From assembly GCA_009693345.1 (NCBI GenBank), contig SHXL01000059.1, positions 1 through 13,435 of the forward strand: a DNA stretch of 13,435 nucleotides, given 5' to 3'. This DNA comes from Betaproteobacteria bacterium. GTDB taxonomy: Bacteria > Pseudomonadota > Gammaproteobacteria > Burkholderiales > SG8-39. Under the pieces are notes generated by a model. The model was not told the origin of the DNA and searched no databases. It was given only the letters and a program-made list of their open reading frames with translations. Position numbers and translations under genes: made by a program. Of this stretch, positions 1-6,931 are shown piece by piece (within the stretch, counting starts at the first letter, position 1; each line of letters starts with the position of its first letter).

Positions 1-101
1 AGGGGCGGCGGCTCGGGCAGGGGCTCGAGTTTCGGCGGACGCTGCTGCGCCAGGGCAGCGGCAGCCGCGACAGACAGGGCAAGTAGCAGGGCACGACGCA
101 T
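1..101 (-). CDS. DUF2782-like exported protein, N-terminal part (cut by window edge)
   Basis: Reading leftward from an ATG at 99-101, 33 complete codons are visible before the window ends. The product begins with Arg-Arg, then a hydrophobic Leu/Ala stretch ending in ALAQQ, which is a signal peptide with probable cleavage after ALA. A proline-rich mature start follows (PPKLEPLPEPPP). From family memory, this signal peptide plus PKLEPLPEPPP pattern, divergent from polA, is typical of short DUF2782 proteins of unknown function in Betaproteobacteria. The function is not known, and an envelope location is inferred from the signal peptide. Most of the protein lies outside the window, so the family call rests on a short segment. 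Confidence 0.6.
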   Translation of the reverse strand, partial: MRRALLLALSVAAAAALAQQRPPKLEPLPEPPP

Positions 102-160
102 ACCCCCATTCTACTCCACTGGATTATTGCGGAACATTACCCGTAAGATTCGCCCCCTCC
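102..160. promoter_or_regulatory. Divergent intergenic region between the DUF2782-like gene and polA
   Basis: These 59 nt separate two divergent start codons, so promoters for both genes should lie here or inside the gene ends. The region is locally AT-rich around 121-150 (TTATTGC, TAAGATT), unlike the flanking coding DNA. I could not fit a convincing -35/-10 pair with normal spacing on either strand, and polA has no good Shine-Dalgarno sequence before its ATG. Confidence 0.35.
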
Positions 161-2872
161 ATGGTCAAGACACTCCTGCTGGTCGACGGTTCGTACTACC
201 TGTACCGCGCGTTCCACGCGCTGCCCGAACTGAAAAACCCTCAGGGGGAGCCGACCGGCGCCATCCATGGCGTGCTCAGCATGCTGAAGCGCCTGTCGGC
301 CGAGTACAGTGCGGCGGCGCGCGCCTGCGTGTTCGACGCCAAGGGCAAGACCTTCCGTGAAGACGCCTATCCGCAGTACAAGGCGAACCGGCCTTCGATG
401 CCCGAAGACCTTGCCAGCCAGATCGAGCCGTTGAAGGAGGCGATCGCCGCCCTCGGCTGGCCAGTCCTGACCATCTCCGGCGTGGAGGCCGACGATGTCA
501 TCGCGACACTCGCCGAGCAGGCGCGGCAGGGCGGCTGGAGCTGCATCATCTCGACGGGCGACAAGGACCTCGCGCAGCTGGTGGACGAGCGCGTGACCCT
601 GGTTAATACCATGTCGAACGAGAAACTCGACCCGGCGGGCGTGAAGCAGAAATTCGGCGTCACCCCGGAGCAGATCGTGGATTATCTCTCGCTCACCGGC
701 GACGCCGTGGACAACGTACCCGGCGTCGACAAGGTGGGACCGAAGACCGCGGCGAAATGGATCCAGCAATACGGTTCGCTCGACCAGGTGATGGCGCACG
801 CCGCCGAGATTCCCGGCGCGGTCGGTGCGAACCTGCAAAAGGCGCTCGACTGGCTGCCCAAGGGGCGCGAACTTCTCACCGTAAAACGCGACGTCAAGCT
901 CCCGGTCGGGCTGGGCGATCTGGGAGCAAAGGAACCTGACGCGGTCAAGTTGGGGGAATTCTTCGAGCGCTACGGCATGAAGACCATGCTTCGCGAGGTC
1001 CGGGGCAATGCGCCCGTCCCGGCAGCCACTTCATTACCGGACCCGCCATCGACGACCGCACCGCTCGATCGACGCAAATACCTCACGCTCCACACCGAGA
1101 AAGATCTTGCGGATTTTCTGAAGAAGCTCGAGAAGGCCGAACTGGTTGGTTTCGACACCGAGACCACGGGCCTCGAACCGATGGTAGCGAAGCTGGTGGG
1201 CATGTCGTTCGCTTTCGGCGATGCCGCCTGGTACCTGCCGCTCGCCCACGAGTATCCCGGCGCGCCGGAGCAGACCGGCGTGCAAAATGCGCTGAAGATC
1301 CTGAAGGACTGGCTGGAAAGCGATCGCCACCCGAAAGTCGGCCAGAACCTGAAGTTCGACGCGCACATCCTCGCCAATCACGGCGTGCAACTGCGCGGCA
1401 TCGCGCACGACACGCTGCTCGAGTCCTACGTCTACGAAGTGCACGAACGGCACGACCTGGATACGCTCGCGCAGCGGCACCTGGGTTGGAAAACCATTTC
1501 CTACGACGAGGTGACCGGCAAGGGTGCGTCGCGCATTTCGTTCGCGGAAGTGGACATCGGGCACGCCACCGAATACGCCGCCGAAGATGCGGATTGCGCT
1601 CTGAGCGTACATTCAGTCTTGTACCAAAAGATATCGGCGGATGAAAAACTGAAGTCCATCTACGAGAAGATCGAAATGCCGGCTATGCCGGTGCTGCTGC
1701 GGATGGAACGCAACGGCGTGCTGATCGACAGCGCCAAGCTCGAGGCGCAAAGCCATGAACTCGGCAAGGAAATGATGGAACTCGAGCAGAAGGCCTACCA
1801 GGCCGCTGGGCAGCCCTTCAATCTCAACTCGCCCAAGCAGATCCAGGAAATCCTGTTCGACAAGCAGCAGCTGCCGGTAAAGAAGAAGACCCCCAAAGGC
1901 CAGCCCTCGACCGACGAGGACGTGCTCGCCGAACTCGCGCTCGACTATCCGCTACCCAAGCTGCTGCTGGAATACCGCGGCCTCGCCAAACTGAAATCCA
2001 CCTACACCGACAAGTTGCCGCGCATGGTGGACGCGAAAACCGGGCGTGTGCACACCACCTACTCCCAGGCCACCGCGGTCACCGGCCGGCTCGCCTCGAA
2101 CGACCCCAACCTGCAGAACATTCCGATCCGCACCCCACAGGGACGCCGCATCCGCGAAGCCTTCATCGCGCCGCCGGGATCGAAGATCATTTCGGCGGAC
2201 TACTCGCAGATCGAGCTGCGCATCATGGCGCACCTCTCGGGCGACAAGGGCCTGCGCCACGCCTTCGACCACGGCCATGATGTGCACCAGGCCACCGCGG
2301 CCGAAGTGTTCGGCGTGCCGCTGGAGAAAGTCACCAAGAACGAGCGGCGCACCGCAAAGGTGATCAACTTCGGCCTGATCTACGGCATGAGCGCGTTCGG
2401 CCTGGCACAGAACCTCGGCAGCGAGCGCGCCACCGCGCAGTCCTACATCGACTCCTACTTCACCCGCTACCCGGGGGTGAAGAAATTCATGGACGAAACC
2501 CGGGAAAAAGCGCGCCGCGAAGGCTACGTCGAAACCGTCTTCGGCCGCCGCCTGCGCCTGCCCGAGATCCAGTCCGGCTCGCCGGCGCGCCGCCAGGGCG
2601 CCGAGCGCGCCGCGATCAACGCGCCGATGCAGGGCACCGCCGCCGACCTGATAAAGCTTGCGATGGTTTCAGTGCAGAACTGGCTTGACGAGGAAAAGTG
2701 CACGAGCAAGCTGATCATGCAGGTGCACGACGAGCTGGTGCTGGAAGTGCCGGAAAACGAACTGGAAGAAGTGAAGGAAAAAGTCCGCGAGCTGATGCAG
2801 AGCGTCGCCAAACTCGACGTGGAACTGATCGTGGACGTCGGCGTCGGGCACAATTGGGATCAAGCGCATTAA
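161..2872 (+). CDS. polA: DNA polymerase I
   Basis: Complete 903-residue DNA polymerase I, the enzyme that removes RNA primers and fills gaps during replication and repair. Residues 1 to about 290 form the 5' nuclease, with D9, D111/D112, D134/D136 and D181/D184 in the expected acidic motifs and a helix-hairpin-helix segment after them. Residues about 310-490 are the 3'-5' exonuclease: D332/E334 (FDTETTG), D400 and the Y472/D476 motif are all present, so proofreading should be active. Residues about 500-903 are the polymerase: motif A around D680 and E685, motif B with K733, F737 and Y741, and motif C with HDE at 856-858. F737 matches the phenylalanine that discriminates against dideoxynucleotides in E. 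coli Pol I. The length is slightly below the 928 residues of E. coli. The ATG has a weak ribosome-binding site but sits exactly at the conserved N-terminus. Confidence 0.98.
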   Translation: MVKTLLLVDGSYYLYRAFHALPELKNPQGEPTGAIHGVLSMLKRLSAEYSAAARACVFDAKGKTFREDAYPQYKANRPSMPEDLASQIEPLKEAIAALGWPVLTISGVEADDVIATLAEQARQGGWSCIISTGDKDLAQLVDERVTLVNTMSNEKLDPAGVKQKFGVTPEQIVDYLSLTGDAVDNVPGVDKVGPKTAAKWIQQYGSLDQVMAHAAEIPGAVGANLQKALDWLPKGRELLTVKRDVKLPVGLGDLGAKEPDAVKLGEFFERYGMKTMLREVRGNAPVPAATSLPDPPSTTAPLDRRKYLTLHTEKDLADFLKKLEKAELVGFDTETTGLEPMVAKLVGMSFAFGDAAWYLPLAHEYPGAPEQTGVQNALKILKDWLESDRHPKVGQNLKFDAHILANHGVQLRGIAHDTLLESYVYEVHERHDLDTLAQRHLGWKTISYDEVTGKGASRISFAEVDIGHATEYAAEDADCALSVHSVLYQKISADEKLKSIYEKIEMPAMPVLLRMERNGVLIDSAKLEAQSHELGKEMMELEQKAYQAAGQPFNLNSPKQIQEILFDKQQLPVKKKTPKGQPSTDEDVLAELALDYPLPKLLLEYRGLAKLKSTYTDKLPRMVDAKTGRVHTTYSQATAVTGRLASNDPNLQNIPIRTPQGRRIREAFIAPPGSKIISADYSQIELRIMAHLSGDKGLRHAFDHGHDVHQATAAEVFGVPLEKVTKNERRTAKVINFGLIYGMSAFGLAQNLGSERATAQSYIDSYFTRYPGVKKFMDETREKARREGYVETVFGRRLRLPEIQSGSPARRQGAERAAINAPMQGTAADLIKLAMVSVQNWLDEEKCTSKLIMQVHDELVLEVPENELEEVKEKVRELMQSVAKLDVELIVDVGVGHNWDQAH

Positions 2873-2892
2873 CGGATAGGAAAATCTATCCG
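2873..2892 (+). terminator. Hairpin directly after the polA stop codon
   Basis: CGGATAG (2873-2879) and CTATCCG (2886-2892) form a perfect 7-bp stem around GAAAAT, starting at the base after the polA TAA. A G-T pair can extend the stem to 8 bp with an AAAA loop. No T-run follows, so it is not a classical intrinsic terminator. It could stabilise the mRNA end or act with Rho. Confidence 0.4.
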
Positions 2893-3064
2893 CCCCTGGC
2901 CGCACGGCGCCCCGTGTGATGCCCATCTTTACGCTCCTCAGCCCAGACGCAGCGGTGCACAATGTCGCTTATGTCGCGTCGCGAGTCGCTATTAATGAAA
3001 AAATGGTATCGGCACCGGGCGGTTAATTCCGTAACGTCCAATCACGTGCGGGAGCGTTCGGATT

Positions 3065-3087
3065 TCGATTCCCGCCGCCTCCACCAC
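3065..3087 (+). other. tmRNA (ssrA) 3'-end-like remnant; possible attachment site
   Basis: The sequence from TTCGATTCCC through CCGCCTCCACCA reads like the T-loop, 3' T-stem strand, acceptor strand and CCA of a tRNA-like domain. From memory, the 3' end of betaproteobacterial ssrA has the same bases over this stretch, preceded by GCGGG. Here the preceding bases are CGGAT, so the 5' strand of the T-stem does not pair, and no matching 5' acceptor strand (GGGGGCGG-like) occurs upstream. It is therefore a fragment, not a working RNA gene. Identity beginning at the T-loop and ending at the CCA is what integrase attachment sites at tRNA and tmRNA genes usually look like. A fragment of an unrelated tRNA gene is the main alternative. 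Confidence 0.45.
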
Positions 3088-3190
3088 ATACCCCCAAGTA
3101 GGTCTGCACGACGGGCGCAATAACAGCCCGTTTTCATAGTGCAGCGCCGTCCCACGTCATCTAACTACGTCCATGTGCGTTTGGGGGTAT
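3088..3190. repeat. Nested inverted repeats after the tmRNA-like segment
   Basis: Three inverted pairs are nested around one centre. ATACCCCCAA (3088-3097) pairs with TTGGGGGTAT (3181-3190), CTGCAC (3104-3109) with GTGCAG (3139-3144), and ACGGGC (3111-3116) with GCCCGT (3126-3131). A further hairpin, GTGCGT (3175-3180) with ACGCAC (3194-3199), overlaps the right end. The arms are short and a single pair of this size could arise by chance; the nesting directly next to the CCA end is what draws attention. Confidence 0.4.
3111..3134 (+). terminator. Terminator-like hairpin reading rightward
   Basis: ACGGGC and GCCCGT form a 6-bp GC-rich stem around a 9-nt loop, and the right arm runs into four T residues (3131-3134). 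This is a modest intrinsic-terminator shape for rightward transcription, about 24 nt after the CCA of the tmRNA-like segment and about 240 nt after polA. It may be the old terminator of the fragmentary RNA gene or may serve polA. In the leftward direction no T-run follows, so it does not explain where the long operon ends. Confidence 0.4.
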
Positions 3191-3213
3191 AACACGCACG
3201 TACCGGCAACTGC

Positions 3214-3954
3214 CTAGCGCAGGCGGAGCAGCATCAGCACGCTTGCGCCGATACAGAGCACGGCCACCATCATGCGCAGCACGAAGCTGTTCAGCCGATG
3301 GGCAAGCCGCACACCGGCGTAGACTCCGGCAAGCTCGGCGGCGAGAAGCGAGACCGCATAGCCGAAATTGATGGTGCCGTACTGAAAGTTTCCGATCGAC
3401 CCCGCCCCGGCTGAAGCGATCTACAGGACCTGCCCTGTACCGATAGCCACCAATGGCGCAAAGCCGAGCAGAAGCATCAGCGGTACCGAAAAGAGCGGAC
3501 CCCCGGCCCCGGTGATCCCTGAACCGAGCCCGCAGAGTGCTCCGAGTCCCACCAGTACTGCCCGATGCTCGCGGACATGCACTCGCGTGACCAACGGCCG
3601 GGATGCTGGGACAAAGATATAGAGTCCCGCCAGGCCCACCACGACGGCAATTACCACCTGAAGAATCCGGGAATCCATCAGTGAATTTGCTCACGCGCCT
3701 AGGTACGAAAACAGCACCGAACCGACGCAGACCGGTGCGGCTATGCGCCACTCAATGCTGCCTCTGCGCTGAAAGAGCCATGTCCCGTAGACCCCGGTAA
3801 AGAAGAACGTGAAAAGCGCCGTTGCGGAGGCCTCATGGATCGAAACGTCACCGAGAAAGGCAAGCGGCGGAATGAGAAGAATCCCGCCGACACCGACCGA
3901 GCCGATGAAAAAGCCGACGGCACACGCGAGAACTGCGATCGAAAGTACCGCCAT
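3214..3954 (-). pseudogene. TauE/SafE-family sulfite exporter-like permease, broken by two in-frame stops
   Basis: One continuous reading frame of 246 codons, the usual length for this family, runs from ATG 3952-3954 to a natural TAG at 3214-3216. It contains TGA at codon 88 (3691-3693) and TAG at codon 178 (3421-3423). The N-terminal half has the family glycine-rich repeat (GFFIGSVGVGG, then ATALF) and the second half repeats it (GSGITGAGGPLF, then GTGQVL), with hydrophobic helices throughout. From family knowledge the position after GQVL is normally Gln, so CAG to TAG is a likely single change. The TGA could come from a Trp or Arg codon. Members export sulfite, sulfoacetate or other organic anions across the inner membrane; the substrate here is unknown. 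There is no frameshift, so inactivation may be recent, or the stops could be sequencing errors. TAG and TGA both end intact neighbouring genes, which argues against codon reassignment. Confidence 0.8.
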
Positions 3955-3972
3955 GCCGCCGGCTGGAAGCGC

Positions 3973-4190
3973 CTACCTGAATTTCTTCAGGGAATCGGGC
4001 AGCGGGATCTTGACCGCGCCATTGCCGAGGAAGCCGTCGGTTTTGCCGAGCAGGTCGACCGCGACGCCCGAGCCCTTCTCGAGCGCGGCCTTGAAGCCGG
4101 AAACCGCGTCCTGATTGCTGAGCGCATCAAGGTTCGCCTGCGCCGGGAATGTCCAGAGCACCAGGACAATGCAAATGCGCGCACGAACAT
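3973..4190 (-). pseudogene. DUF4197 family protein, N-terminal remnant
   Basis: From about 4140 down to the TAG at 3973-3975, the frame encodes a stretch with LDALSNQDAVSGFK, then ALEKGSGVAV, GKTDGFLGN and KIPLPDSLKK. I recognise this as the N-terminal region of DUF4197 exported proteins (function unknown), which normally reach about 220-240 residues. Here the frame stops after KKFR, so roughly three quarters of the gene is missing. The start is also damaged: GGAGG at 4196-4200 sits five bases before ATG 4188-4190, but that ATG is one base out of frame with the conserved body. The matching signal peptide (ARICIVLVLWTFPAQA) lies in the other frame, whose first usable start is an internal GTG at 4159-4161. 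A one-base deletion just after the ATG would explain this. The ribosome-binding site touches the lipA stop, so the gene was once translated as the operon's next member. Confidence 0.7.
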
Positions 4191-4199
4191 GAAGACCTC

Positions 4200-5135
4200 C
4201 TACTTGACGCCGGCGTGATGCGCCTGCCGATCCGCATGATACGACGAGCGCACCATGGGACCGATCGCCGCGTGCCGGAAACCCATTACCGCAGCCTCGC
4301 GCTCGAACATCGCGAAGGTATCGGGGTGCACATAGCGCGCCACCGGCAGGTGATGCGGCGAGGGGGCGAGGTACTGGCCGATGGTCAACATGGCCACGCC
4401 GCGCGCGCGCAGGTCGCGCATCACGCCGAGTATCTCGTCGTCGGTCTCGCCCAGCCCGACCATCAGGCCGGATTTGGTCGGTGTTTCAGGTTCATGTTTC
4501 CCATACAACGAAAACAATTCAAGCGAATGCGCGTAATCGCCTCCGGGCCGCGCCTCTCTATAGAGCCGCGGCACAGTTTCAAGGTTATGGTTCATTACAT
4601 CCGGCGGCGCGGCCGAAAGCACCTCCAGCGCGCGCTCGAGGCGTCCCCTAAAGTCCGGCACCAGGACTTCGATGGTGGTGCGCGGGGATTCCGCGCGCAC
4701 TGCGCGGATGCAGTCCACGAAGTGCTGCGCGCCGCCGTCGCGCAGGTCATCGCGATCCACGCTGGTTATTACGACGTAGGCCAAATCCAGTCTCTTGATG
4801 GTTTCAGCCAGATGCCGAGGTTCCTCGGCATCGGGCGCGAGCGGCCGGCCGTGCGCCACGTCGCAGAACGGGCAGCGGCGGGTGCAGATGTCGCCCAGGA
4901 TCATGAACGTCGCGGTGCCCTTGCCGAAGCACTCGCCGATGTTCGGGCACGAGGCTTCCTCGCAGACCGTGTGCAGCTTCTGCTCGCGCAGAATCCGCTT
5001 GATATCGTGAAAGCGCGAATCCGTCGCGGGCGCCCGGACACGGATCCAGCCCGGCTTCGCCAGTTTTTCCCTTGCAAAGAATTTCAGGCGCGAAGTCTTC
5101 AGCGCACCCTTTTCCTTGACCCCGGCCTCACGCAT
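4200..5135 (-). CDS. lipA: Lipoyl synthase
   Basis: Radical-SAM enzyme of 311 residues that inserts two sulfur atoms into octanoyl groups on lipoyl domains of pyruvate and 2-oxoglutarate dehydrogenases and the glycine cleavage H protein. Both iron-sulfur cluster sites are visible: C58, C63 and C69 (CEEASCPNIGEC) bind the auxiliary cluster, and C84, C88 and C91 (CTRRCPFC) bind the SAM cluster. The C-terminal RSSY at 296-299 carries the conserved serine ligand of the sacrificial cluster. The frame is open 25 codons further upstream, but that part lies inside lipB and has no family likeness. ATG 5133-5135 gives the normal length and overlaps the lipB stop as ATGCGTGA, suggesting coupled translation. 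It follows lipB, which makes its substrate. Confidence 0.97.
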   Translation of the reverse strand: MREAGVKEKGALKTSRLKFFAREKLAKPGWIRVRAPATDSRFHDIKRILREQKLHTVCEEASCPNIGECFGKGTATFMILGDICTRRCPFCDVAHGRPLAPDAEEPRHLAETIKRLDLAYVVITSVDRDDLRDGGAQHFVDCIRAVRAESPRTTIEVLVPDFRGRLERALEVLSAAPPDVMNHNLETVPRLYREARPGGDYAHSLELFSLYGKHEPETPTKSGLMVGLGETDDEILGVMRDLRARGVAMLTIGQYLAPSPHHLPVARYVHPDTFAMFEREAAVMGFRHAAIGPMVRSSYHADRQAHHAGVK

Positions 5136-5766
5136 GTTCGAGTTTCCCGGCCAGAATGCCAGCGAGTCTTCTGCCCAGCATTTTCTTGTCTTCCTTGATC
5201 CCAATATCACGGGTCTGTGTCACTTGCATTCCGGGATGGCCGCAGGGATTAATCGCGGAAAACGGCGTCAGGTCCATGTCGACATTGAGTGCGAGACCGT
5301 GGTAGGCACAGCCTCGCGAGACGCGGATGCCGAGCGCGGCGACTTTCGCGCCATTCACATACACGCCGGGCGCGCCGGCAACGCGCTGCGCGCGTTCAAC
5401 CCCGCTTTCGGCGCGGCTGCCGAGGAGGTCGATCACAGATTGCTCGAGCATCGCCACGAACTGCTTCACCTTGATGCCGCGGCGCGCGAGATCCACCAGC
5501 GTGTAGAGAACGACCTGTCCCGGACCGTGGTAGGTGATCTCGCCTCCGCGGTCAACCTGCAAAACGGGAATGCCGCCACCGACTTTCGGCCCGTGCGCCG
5601 CGTCGGCGGCAAGGCCCAGCGTATAGACCGGGGGATGCTCGAGCAGCCAGAGTTCATCGGGCGTATCGGCACCGCGCCGCGCGGTGAATTCGCGCATCTC
5701 TTCGACGGTGGGTTGGTAGTCAGTCGTCCCGAGTTGTTTTATAAGAATTTTTTCTGCAACCAACAT
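5128..5766 (-). CDS. lipB: Lipoyl(octanoyl) transferase
   Basis: Transfers octanoyl groups from octanoyl-ACP to lipoyl domains, the step before LipA. The 212-residue protein shows the family signature RGGEITYHGPGQ around 73-84, the lysine in NGAKVAALG (K141) and the catalytic cysteine in NPCG (C175). K141 and C175 are the acyl-transfer dyad known in this family. The ATG at 5764-5766 shares its A with the TGA of the upstream ybeD gene (TGATG), a typical coupled start. A GTG one codon earlier (5767-5769) is an alternative. The 3' end overlaps lipA by 8 nt. The order ybeD-lipB-lipA matches the classical enterobacterial arrangement. Confidence 0.97.
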   Translation of the reverse strand: MLVAEKILIKQLGTTDYQPTVEEMREFTARRGADTPDELWLLEHPPVYTLGLAADAAHGPKVGGGIPVLQVDRGGEITYHGPGQVVLYTLVDLARRGIKVKQFVAMLEQSVIDLLGSRAESGVERAQRVAGAPGVYVNGAKVAALGIRVSRGCAYHGLALNVDMDLTPFSAINPCGHPGMQVTQTRDIGIKEDKKMLGRRLAGILAGKLEHA

Positions 5767-6071
5767 CACAACACCATGACCACGGAAGGGTGGTCGCAGA
5801 GTTCGCGGTAGAGGGCATCGAGCTGTTCCTGCGAGGTGGCATTCACGGTGGCCGTCAGGCTGACGTACTTGCCTTCGCGGCTGGGACGCGTTTCGAGCGT
5901 GCTGGGCATGAAATCCGGCGCATGCCGGGTCACAATCTCGATCACGGCCGTGGAAAATCCGCTTTCCCGGCGGCCCATGATCTTGATCGGGAACGCCGTT
6001 GGAAAGTCGAGCAAAGAAGCCGTTTCAAGCGGCTTCCCGTCCTCAGGCGACTTGCCGTTCCTTTCCTGCAC
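5766..6071 (-). CDS. ybeD: YbeD/DUF493 family regulatory-like protein
   Basis: Small protein of the DUF493/YbeD family, which has an ACT-like ferredoxin fold and sits beside lipB in many Proteobacteria. Its molecular role is unsettled. Recognisable parts are the FPTAFPIKIMG segment near residue 23-33, then HAPDFMP, and a C-terminal HPSVVMVL. The GTG start at 6069-6071 is preceded by AAGG at proper spacing and gives 101 residues, near the usual 87-95. An ATG at 6105-6107 would add 12 residues with no family likeness and a longer overlap with dat. With the GTG start the gene overlaps dat by 29 nt, and its TGA overlaps the lipB ATG. The start is therefore moderately sure and the family call is good. 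Confidence 0.85.
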   Translation of the reverse strand: MQERNGKSPEDGKPLETASLLDFPTAFPIKIMGRRESGFSTAVIEIVTRHAPDFMPSTLETRPSREGKYVSLTATVNATSQEQLDALYRELCDHPSVVMVL

Positions 6072-6915
6072 GCATGACCTTTTGCTTGAATTCCTGATAC
6101 AACGCATGGACCCGGCGGAACACCGGGCCGGGCCTGCCGCCGGCGACGGGCTTGCCGTCGAGCGTCACAATCGCAAGCACTTCCTTGGACGAGGACGTTA
6201 TCCAGACTTCGTCCGCGCCGCGCACCTCGGCTTCGCCGATTTCGCGGTATTCGAGCGGCAGCCCGGCGGCTTGCGCGATTTCGGCGATCACGTCGTAGGT
6301 GATGCCCGGGAGGATCAGGTTCGACGTGGGCGGCGACAGGATCACGCCCCCCTTGACGACAAAAACGTTCGACGCCGAGGCCTCGGTGAGCTTGCCGTCG
6401 CGGAACAGGATCGTCTCCACCGCGCCCGCGTCGGCCGAGACCTGGCGCAGCAGGCAGTTGCCGATGAGCGAAATGGACTTGATGTCGCAGCGATGCCAGC
6501 GGTTGTCTACCGCGCTGACCGCCGCCGCACCGCGTTCCACCAGTTCTTGCGGCGGGTTGACAAGCGGATTGGACATCACGAATACGGTCGGCGCGCTGTC
6601 CTTGGGGAACGCGTGATCGCGCCTGGCGACGCCGCGCGTCACCTGGAAGTACACGCCCTGGTCCTCGAAGGACTGCTTCGCGACCAGTTGCAGGATGATG
6701 TCGCGCCATTCCTCTCGGCCGTAGGGATTGCGGATCCGGACCGCGGCCAGGCTGCGCTCCAGACGCGCGAGGTGCTCGTCCATGCGGAACGGCACGCGCG
6801 AGTACACGGGAATCAGTTCGTAGACCCCGTCCCCGAAGATGAATCCGCGGTCGAGCACGGGAACGCGCGCCTCTTCGACCGGCATGAACAAACCATTCAG
6901 AAAAACCATGCTCAT
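6043..6915 (-). CDS. dat: D-amino acid aminotransferase (class IV, PLP-dependent)
   Basis: A 290-residue fold-type IV PLP aminotransferase. The PLP lysine is K146 in DIKSISLIGN, E178 in TEASASNV matches the glutamate beside the PLP ring nitrogen, and Y32 lies in FGDGVYE. An RDH triplet at 99-101 (RRDHAFP) matches the Arg-x-His pair that binds the substrate carboxylate in Bacillus D-alanine transaminase, which favours D-amino acids over branched-chain L-amino acids. The likely reaction interconverts D-alanine and 2-oxoglutarate with pyruvate and D-glutamate in the cytoplasm. The gene lies between dacC, whose product releases D-alanine from peptidoglycan, and ybeD, so a role in recycling D-alanine is plausible. 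AGGA stands about 7 nt before ATG 6913-6915; a second ATG two codons later is possible. The gap to dacC is 16 nt. Confidence 0.9.
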   Translation of the reverse strand: MSMVFLNGLFMPVEEARVPVLDRGFIFGDGVYELIPVYSRVPFRMDEHLARLERSLAAVRIRNPYGREEWRDIILQLVAKQSFEDQGVYFQVTRGVARRDHAFPKDSAPTVFVMSNPLVNPPQELVERGAAAVSAVDNRWHRCDIKSISLIGNCLLRQVSADAGAVETILFRDGKLTEASASNVFVVKGGVILSPPTSNLILPGITYDVIAEIAQAAGLPLEYREIGEAEVRGADEVWITSSSKEVLAIVTLDGKPVAGGRPGPVFRRVHALYQEFKQKVMRAGKERQVA

Positions 6916-6931
6916 CGCATTTTCCTGCCCA

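Larger units (their letters stand above)
2893..3213. other. Noncoding convergent intergenic region
   Basis: About 320 nt lie between the end of polA and the end of the tauE pseudogene, where rightward and leftward transcription meet. I see no credible gene here. It contains a tmRNA 3'-end-like segment, a terminator-like hairpin and inverted repeats, all listed separately. The part at 2893-3060 shows nothing I recognise. A 42-codon open frame at 2995-3123 runs straight through the tmRNA-like segment, has no ribosome-binding site and is judged spurious. Confidence 0.6.

Noticed and set aside
99..3096. CATACCCCCA direct repeat at 99-108 and 3087-3096 flanking polA
   Set aside because: Ten-base matches are expected many times by chance in 13 kb, and the first copy overlaps a start codon.
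2995..3123. 42-codon open frame in the polA-tauE interval
   Set aside because: It has no ribosome-binding site, reads through the tmRNA-like segment and has a basic, low-information product.
3030..3260. A permuted two-piece tmRNA gene, with the CCA end before the 5' part
   Set aside because: No 5' acceptor strand, tag reading frame or paired T-stem could be found downstream; the GGGGGTAT at 3183-3190 does not fit.
3161..3751. Leftward 196-codon frame overlapping the tauE pseudogene
   Set aside because: It is out of frame with the recognisable TauE/SafE sequence, which continues in a single other frame on both sides of the stops.
3214..3954. Stop-codon reassignment or selenocysteine in tauE
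   Set aside because: TAG and TGA both end intact neighbouring genes at expected lengths, and two different stop codons would have to be recoded in one gene.
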